From assembly GCA_905233845.1 (NCBI GenBank), contig CAJOFH010000018.1, positions 17,106 through 81,105 of the forward strand: DNA of 64,000 nucleotides. The letters run 5' to 3'. The notes under the pieces are model-generated. The model worked only from the letters and a program-made list of their open reading frames with translations, was not told the DNA's origin and searched no databases. Below are positions 59,792 to 64,000 of the stretch, one piece after another. A program made the translations under genes and the position numbers. Position 1 is the stretch's first letter, and the number at the start of each line of letters is the position of its first letter. Source of the stretch: an uncultured Muribaculaceae bacterium (lineage in GTDB: Bacteria; Bacteroidota; Bacteroidia; Bacteroidales; Muribaculaceae).

Positions 59792-61117
59792 ATGAATATT
59801 AAAGAACTATACGCTTTTTACAAGCAGCATCCGGTAGTTACTACCGATAGTCGTGATTGCCCCGAGGGCAGTATTTTTATCGCTCTCAAGGGCGAGTCGT
59901 TTGATGGAAACAAGTTTGCGATTCAGGCACTTGAGAAGGGTTGTGCCCTTGCGGTAGTCGATGACGAAGAAGTCTACAACGCTTTCACCGCCGCTCCTAT
60001 TGAGGGCAAGCGCATGGTACTCGTGCCCGACTCATTGCAGGCGTTCAAAGACTTGGCGCGCGAGCATCGCCGACAGTTCACTATTCCCATTGTAGGCATC
60101 ACAGGTACTAACGGCAAGACCACTACCAAGGAGCTTATCCGTACGGTGCTTGCCCAGAAATACAACGTGATGGCGACAGAAGGCAACTTCAACAACGATG
60201 TGGGAGTGCCCAAGACCCTGCTGCGCCTCTCGCCCGAGCATGAGATTGCTGTGGTGGAGATGGGCGCCAGCCATCCCGGCGACATCAAGACACTCGTCGA
60301 GACTGCTGAGCCCACAAGTGGACTTATCACCAACGTGGGCAAGGCTCACCTGCAGGGCTTCGGCTCGCTTGAGGGCGTGATAAAGACCAAGGGCGAACTC
60401 TATGACAACCTCGCCACTCGCGACGACAGTGTTATCTTTATCAATTCGGGCAATGAGCTGCTGATGAACATATTGCCGCCTAATGTCCACCCAGTGCAAT
60501 ACTGCCATGGTGCCGAGAATCAGGGCCAGCGAGTGATAGGCGAAGTAGTGGCTTGTGACCCCTTCCTGCGATTGCGTTGGAGGGCTGGTGGAGAGGAGTG
60601 GCATCAGGTGGCTACGCATCTCATTGGCAGCTACAACCTCGACAATGTGCTCGCCGCAGTGACCGTAGGTCTCTACTATGGTGTTGACCCCGAGATGATC
60701 AACAAGGCGGTGGAGAATTATGTGCCGTCGAACAACCGTTCGCAGCTCACCGAGACAGGCCGCAACCACCTTGTTGTGGATGCCTATAACGCCAATCCCA
60801 CATCGATGGCAGCAGCCCTCACCAATTTCTTGCTGATGCAAGTGTCGCCCAAGATGGCGATTCTGGGCGAGATGCGTGAGCTGGGCGACAGCAGTTGCGA
60901 TGAACATGTGGCTATGGTTAACAGGCTCAAAGAGTGCGCCTTCGACCAAGTGTGGCTTGTGGGCAGGGAGTTTGACGACATAGACTGCGACTACCGCAAG
61001 TTTGCCGATGTGGAGGAAGTGAAAGCTGCTCTCGCTGCCGAGCCTGTCAATGGCTACTACATTCTCATCAAGGGCTCTAATGGCAATCGTCTTTTCCAGC
61101 TTCCCGAGCTGCTATAG
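59792..61117 (+). CDS. murF: UDP-N-acetylmuramoyl-tripeptide--D-alanyl-D-alanine ligase
   Basis: 441 residues; adds D-Ala-D-Ala to the UDP-MurNAc-tripeptide, in the cytosol. The N-terminal Mur domain has VTTDSRDCPEGSIFIALKGESFDGNKFAIQAL. The ATP loop is GITGTNGKTTTKELI near residue 105, then TEGNFNNDVGVP, VVEMGASHPGDI, and NVGKAHLQGFGSLEG. The C-terminal domain has VVDAYNANPTSMAAAL and a final KGSNGNRLFQL. The ORF track starts eleven codons earlier at a TTG in the -7 region; the ATG at 59792 is preferred. Full length. Confidence 0.95.
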   Translation: MNIKELYAFYKQHPVVTTDSRDCPEGSIFIALKGESFDGNKFAIQALEKGCALAVVDDEEVYNAFTAAPIEGKRMVLVPDSLQAFKDLAREHRRQFTIPIVGITGTNGKTTTKELIRTVLAQKYNVMATEGNFNNDVGVPKTLLRLSPEHEIAVVEMGASHPGDIKTLVETAEPTSGLITNVGKAHLQGFGSLEGVIKTKGELYDNLATRDDSVIFINSGNELLMNILPPNVHPVQYCHGAENQGQRVIGEVVACDPFLRLRWRAGGEEWHQVATHLIGSYNLDNVLAAVTVGLYYGVDPEMINKAVENYVPSNNRSQLTETGRNHLVVDAYNANPTSMAAALTNFLLMQVSPKMAILGEMRELGDSSCDEHVAMVNRLKECAFDQVWLVGREFDDIDCDYRKFADVEEVKAALAAEPVNGYYILIKGSNGNRLFQLPELL

Positions 61118-61129
61118 TGTGAGGTGTTG

Positions 61130-61750
61130 TCAGTCGTAGAAATAACGTGACTGACCTGGCTTGCGCACGCAGTCTTCTCTAACGTAGCCAATCACTTGTC
61201 CGTCTTGGACATATTCTATCCAGTTTGTTGAGCTCATTGGGTGACCGTAGAACGAATCGCCGTCATAGAGAACCTTCACCACGCCCGATTTCGTAGTAGG
61301 GCGGCGGCGAACGTTCACATATCCATAGTTGATGGTGCTGATGCAGTAGCGCACCAGGCTGCTGGGGTCGCGGTATCGAGTGTCAACTTGGGCTTTAGGA
61401 TGAGTTAGAGAACCTTCATTTTGTTCAGCTGCAGCTTGTTGCGGCTGTTCGGCGAACATTGTTGATTGTGATGGCTCAACACTCGCATAGCCGCTCGCAC
61501 TCGTGAGGCTATTATCAGATGACTTTGAATTGTTGTAGGCGATAAAACCTAAGATAGCCGCAAGTGCCACCACGGCAGCTATTAGTGCTGGCACGAGCCA
61601 GTTTGATTGGCCATTATTGTTGTTGCTGGGATAGTATTGTGGCTGCTGTTGTGGCCGATAGCTTTGATTGATAGGGTTGCCACAGTGGGGGCAAGATTCC
61701 GCCCTGTCCGATACCGAGTTCCCACATTCGGGACAAGTGATTAGTGCCAT
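61130..61750 (-). CDS. Zinc-ribbon, single-span membrane protein with SH3-like domain
   Basis: 206 residues. An N-terminal cytoplasmic zinc ribbon (ITCPECGNSVSDRAESCPHCGNPI, two CxxC pairs) is followed by a Gln/Asn/Tyr linker and one membrane span (LVPALIAAVVALAAILGFIAY, about 52-72). After a Gln/Ala/Ser/Glu linker comes a bacterial SH3-like domain (GYVNVRRRPTTKSGVVKVLYDGDSFYGH...VIGYVREDCV). SH3b domains usually bind cell-wall peptides. First of four zinc-ribbon genes in a row on this strand. A minus-strand TAACTTTG (61776-61783) is a likely -7 box. Confidence 0.8.
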   Translation of the reverse strand: MALITCPECGNSVSDRAESCPHCGNPINQSYRPQQQPQYYPSNNNNGQSNWLVPALIAAVVALAAILGFIAYNNSKSSDNSLTSASGYASVEPSQSTMFAEQPQQAAAEQNEGSLTHPKAQVDTRYRDPSSLVRYCISTINYGYVNVRRRPTTKSGVVKVLYDGDSFYGHPMSSTNWIEYVQDGQVIGYVREDCVRKPGQSRYFYD

Positions 61751-61805
61751 ATTTCAATAACTAAAATCTCGACTGCAAAGTTAATACATTTTTTTAACCC
61801 AGAAA

Positions 61806-61833
61806 AGCGGCACCTTTACTACGAGGTACCGCT
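61806..61833 (-). terminator. Terminator of the 61899 gene
   Basis: AGCGGcACCT / AGGTaCCGCT hairpin, followed on the minus strand by TTTTCTGGG and a T-rich stretch. It is about 65 bases after the stop codon. Confidence 0.6.
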
Positions 61834-61898
61834 GCAGGTTGGGCTGCAAGGTTGAATTACTTGCGACTATTTTATTAAAAAAACAAATGGTTTAAATG

Positions 61899-62459
61899 TT
61901 AATGAAGATACCAAGTAAATTTAAATTTTTTACCTCGTTTATTTGTAAAAGTTCCTGAAATCTTATTCTTTGCTATAACCTTACCTCTGTACTCTCCAGT
62001 TTTTCTACCAGATTTATCTTCAATTTCCGTTGCTCTCATTGAACCATTATCATAAGTATAACCTTTAACGGTACAGCCATAGTTTGTTTTATAACCATAA
62101 TTTCCTGAAATTTCGTTGCCATTAATTTCAATGTAACCATTTATGTTAGAATAATGATTTTTTGAAGTAATTGTTCCTGTCAATGTTAAATTATGGCGAC
62201 TTGGTGACTGATAAGATGATTGATTAGTTCTATGATTTTTGCTATTCTCATATAAAACAACTCCGTATATTAATAAATCCCAGAATGGATCTCCAGTAAT
62301 GGATTTTGGGTTTTTATGACAATTTGGACAGTCCCTTGATGTGCTTGCCACCCAATTACCACAATGTCTACAAGTTGTTTGAACCTGAGCAAGAACAAGT
62401 GGTGAACAAGTTAAAGACATCACTAAAGCAAGTGATAAAGCTTTTAATGAAAGTTTCAT
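61899..62459 (-). CDS. Exported zinc-ribbon protein 1
   Basis: 186 residues. A signal peptide (MKLSLKALSLALVMSLTCSPLVLAQ) is followed at once by a zinc ribbon (TTCRHCGNWVASTSRDCPNCHKNP). The rest (about 95-186) is a beta-rich domain with LTLTGTITSKNHYSNINGYIEING, YGCTVKGYTYDNGSMRATEIEDKSGRKTGEYRGKVIAKNKISGTF, of no recognised family. Zinc ribbons are rare outside the cytoplasm, so the predicted export is noteworthy. The first 50 residues are nearly identical to those of the 62644 protein, while the C-terminal domains are unrelated. Confidence 0.72.
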   Translation of the reverse strand: MKLSLKALSLALVMSLTCSPLVLAQVQTTCRHCGNWVASTSRDCPNCHKNPKSITGDPFWDLLIYGVVLYENSKNHRTNQSSYQSPSRHNLTLTGTITSKNHYSNINGYIEINGNEISGNYGYKTNYGCTVKGYTYDNGSMRATEIEDKSGRKTGEYRGKVIAKNKISGTFTNKRGKKFKFTWYLH

Positions 62460-62643
62460 AAGAAATTGAGTTTAAATTGTTATAATAAGTATTGAGTTTT
62501 TGATTGTTAGTTTAAATCTCCTCTAAAAGATATAATTTCACTATATCTGTCGATTATTTTGTTGAATTTGTTTTACGGTCTCCTTTCCGCTTGTCCGTTT
62601 TGGTAGGTTGCGGGAAGCATTTGTCCCCTTTTTAAATCATTAT

Positions 62644-63348
62644 TTATTCATAACGGAAGAAAAACAATGGAGATCCATTATCTACTTTCTTAGACCCTTG
62701 ATATACCACAGAGCCATCGGTCTCTCTATACCAAATATAACAGAGAGGACTATTTTTAACACTAAAGCGCACATAATGTTGGTTGCGCAACATTTTCTCA
62801 AAATATTCGGCTCCGGCACTGGTATTAAAAAATAAATTATAGGTAGGATAACCTTTTTTGTCTTCTATGATTTGATTTGGGTATGTTCCATTGTAAGTGT
62901 AGTAAACATGACCATCCTTATTTTTAATGGTGTAGCCATTCTTTCTAAGGCGTTTCGCATTCTTGTCGTCCATTTTAAGATGAGTAAAAAGCCAAGGGGT
63001 GACACCAGTGGAAAATTGTTCCTTGTGATGCTTTCTTGGGGTTGGAGCTTTATTACTATGATTATTTGTAATTGTCAAAAGGAACAAAGCCATCGAGAAA
63101 TCGCCTTCCCAACCGCGATTATTTAAACTGCCATCGAAACAGCCACCATTAATTAAAATATTAATGATACTATTGTCGGTGCTAATAACGTCTTGTGGAT
63201 TCTTACCACAAGATGGACACAATTTTGATGCTTTTGCTACATAATTACCACAATGTCTACAAGTTGTTTTTACCTGAGCAAAAACAAGTGGCGAACAAGT
63301 TAAAGACATCACTAAAACAAGTGATAAAGTTTTTAATGAGAGTTTCAT
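62644..63348 (-). CDS. Exported zinc-ribbon protein 2
   Basis: 234 residues. The signal peptide (MKLSLKTLSLVLVMSLTCSPLVFAQ) and zinc ribbon (TTCRHCGNYVAKASKLCPSCGKNP) are almost the same as in the 61899 gene. The middle has KAPTPRKHHKEQF, and the C-terminal part a compact domain (LFTHLKMDDKNAKRLRKNGYTIKNKDGHVYYTYNGTYPNQII...CYIWYRETDGSVVYQGSKK). No family recognised. The lower GC and adenine-rich wording of both exported genes differ from the housekeeping genes nearby. Confidence 0.72.
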   Translation of the reverse strand: MKLSLKTLSLVLVMSLTCSPLVFAQVKTTCRHCGNYVAKASKLCPSCGKNPQDVISTDNSIINILINGGCFDGSLNNRGWEGDFSMALFLLTITNNHSNKAPTPRKHHKEQFSTGVTPWLFTHLKMDDKNAKRLRKNGYTIKNKDGHVYYTYNGTYPNQIIEDKKGYPTYNLFFNTSAGAEYFEKMLRNQHYVRFSVKNSPLCYIWYRETDGSVVYQGSKKVDNGSPLFFFRYE

Positions 63349-63394
63349 AATAAATTGAGTTTTTGTTAGAATTCTATAATTATTTTATAGATAG

Positions 63395-63763
63395 TCAGTC
63401 AAAACAGTGAGTCCTGCTGACCATGGGATTCTTACCACATGCTGGACACTTTCTTGATGATTTTGCTACATAATTACCGCAATTATTACAAGTAATTGTT
63501 GCTACATGTTTTGTGGTAGAAATAGTATCTTTTGTGAAAGCGATAGTATCAGCTAATGAGTCTTCAAGAAAAATGCTATCTTCATTACTCCCTTGCAAAA
63601 AAGTGGTGTCGGCATCATTGAAGATTAATGTGGAGTCTTTAACAGAACGGGTACTATCGGTGGTGTTGGTGTTGTTGCCATTATTACAAGATACAAGCAT
63701 TAATGTGAAAAAAAGTGCTAATGTGTTTTTTAACAGAATAGGCAGATGAGATGATGTCGTCAT
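63395..63763 (-). CDS. Lipoprotein with C-terminal zinc ribbon
   Basis: 122 residues. A lipoprotein signal (LLKNTLALFFTLMLVSC, lipobox LVSC) precedes an Asn/Thr/Asp/Ser-rich, acidic linker of about 55 residues. At the C-terminus is a zinc ribbon (ITCNNCGNYVAKSSRKCPACGKNP) closely related to those of the two genes downstream. Thus the same module appears here at the C-terminus. Forty-six bases separate the gene from the 63348 start, and it is the first of the group behind a good promoter. Confidence 0.72.
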   Translation of the reverse strand: MTTSSHLPILLKNTLALFFTLMLVSCNNGNNTNTTDSTRSVKDSTLIFNDADTTFLQGSNEDSIFLEDSLADTIAFTKDTISTTKHVATITCNNCGNYVAKSSRKCPACGKNPMVSRTHCFD

Positions 63764-63828
63764 GAAGATATTTGTTTTAAAAATGTAAATATTTTTTGAA
63801 ATGGTTAGTTTTTAATCTTTTGCGAGTG

Positions 63829-63859
63829 CAAAAATAAATATATTTTTTTTTAAATGCAA
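63829..63859 (-). promoter_or_regulatory. Promoter of the exported zinc-ribbon gene group
   Basis: On the minus strand TTG, a 20-base spacer and TATTTTTG match the consensus about 65 bases before the ATG at 63763. The remaining bases to the window end hold no supported feature. Confidence 0.6.
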
Positions 63860-64000
63860 CACATGTGGGCTGTTTTTAATCGGAGATTAATAAACGTTTT
63901 CATAATGTAGAGTCAACAAGCAAATGCATATTTTTTGACAAAGTTAAGAAAAATGTTTGTAGAACTCTCTGACGGGCGTGCTGAATTTGAGTTTTTTTCT

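Overview
The window reads as a chromosomal segment of a gut-type Bacteroidales bacterium, most like the Muribaculaceae (S24-7) or Prevotella side of the order. Signs are Bacteroidetes-type promoters (a TTTG/TTG element about 20 bases before TAnnTTTG), A-rich leaders with few Shine-Dalgarno sites, a SusD-like protein, ECF sigma factors paired with anti-sigma/beta-barrel fusions, a C-terminal tail resembling a type IX sorting signal, dockerin-like repeats, and the rpmB-rpmG-DUF4295 order. No tool was run, so family names rest on visible motifs and recalled family features.

Layout. 0-15.6 kb: core metabolism and housekeeping, with a membrane pyrophosphatase, gapA, mscL, and a tight minus-strand operon parC - barrel protein - S41 peptidase - trmO - nucleoside kinase, then a calcineurin-like phosphoesterase, a GYF_2 membrane protein and a two-gene operon of unknown function. 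15.6-20.7 kb: an ECF sigma factor, its anti-sigma/beta-barrel partner broken by a one-base frameshift, and a large secreted dockerin-SusD-SusE/F fusion without a SusC. 20.9-27.8 kb: small lipoprotein, acyl-CoA synthetase divergent from glgB, LOG-family protein, PduO-type adenosyltransferase, tRNA-Leu(TAA), and an AlbA_2 protein. 28-38.3 kb: a TolB-like protein and a 1276-residue amidase/propeller protein; a second sigma/anti-sigma-barrel pair plus two lipoproteins, bracketed by a 79-bp direct repeat that copies the 3' end and terminator of the 1276-residue gene; then three tandem paralogues. 38.8-43.6 kb: yebC, cupin, pheT, and an FGE-like lipoprotein.

44.1-49.7 kb is the most unusual part. 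Seven intact genes and one broken copy, all on the plus strand, share an N-terminal domain of about 60 residues with four invariant cysteines, followed by one hydrophobic segment. Their tails differ: TonB_C-like domains, or short acidic or basic low-complexity tails with a possible internal lipobox. A small radical SAM protein follows, with two identical 22-bp near-palindromes in front of it. 49.7-56.2 kb: ribosomal proteins L28 and L33 behind a leader of about 300 bases, a Ca2+ P-type ATPase overlapping a cation diffusion facilitator, and a secreted protein with a C-terminal dockerin-like pair. 56.3-61.1 kb: a GNAT-like protein, ddl, an AAA/DUF4143 ATPase with repeats in its promoter, an intergenic structured repeat, and murF. 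61.1-63.8 kb: four minus-strand proteins with double-CxxC zinc ribbons, three of them predicted to lie outside the cytoplasm.

Three themes run through the accessory parts: conserved N-terminal modules on changing C-termini (the Cys4 array and the zinc-ribbon group), duplicated sigma/anti-sigma-barrel units, and small repeats that duplicate terminators or enter coding sequence (the parC N-terminus). No CRISPR array, rRNA, integrase, transposase or intact insertion sequence was seen.
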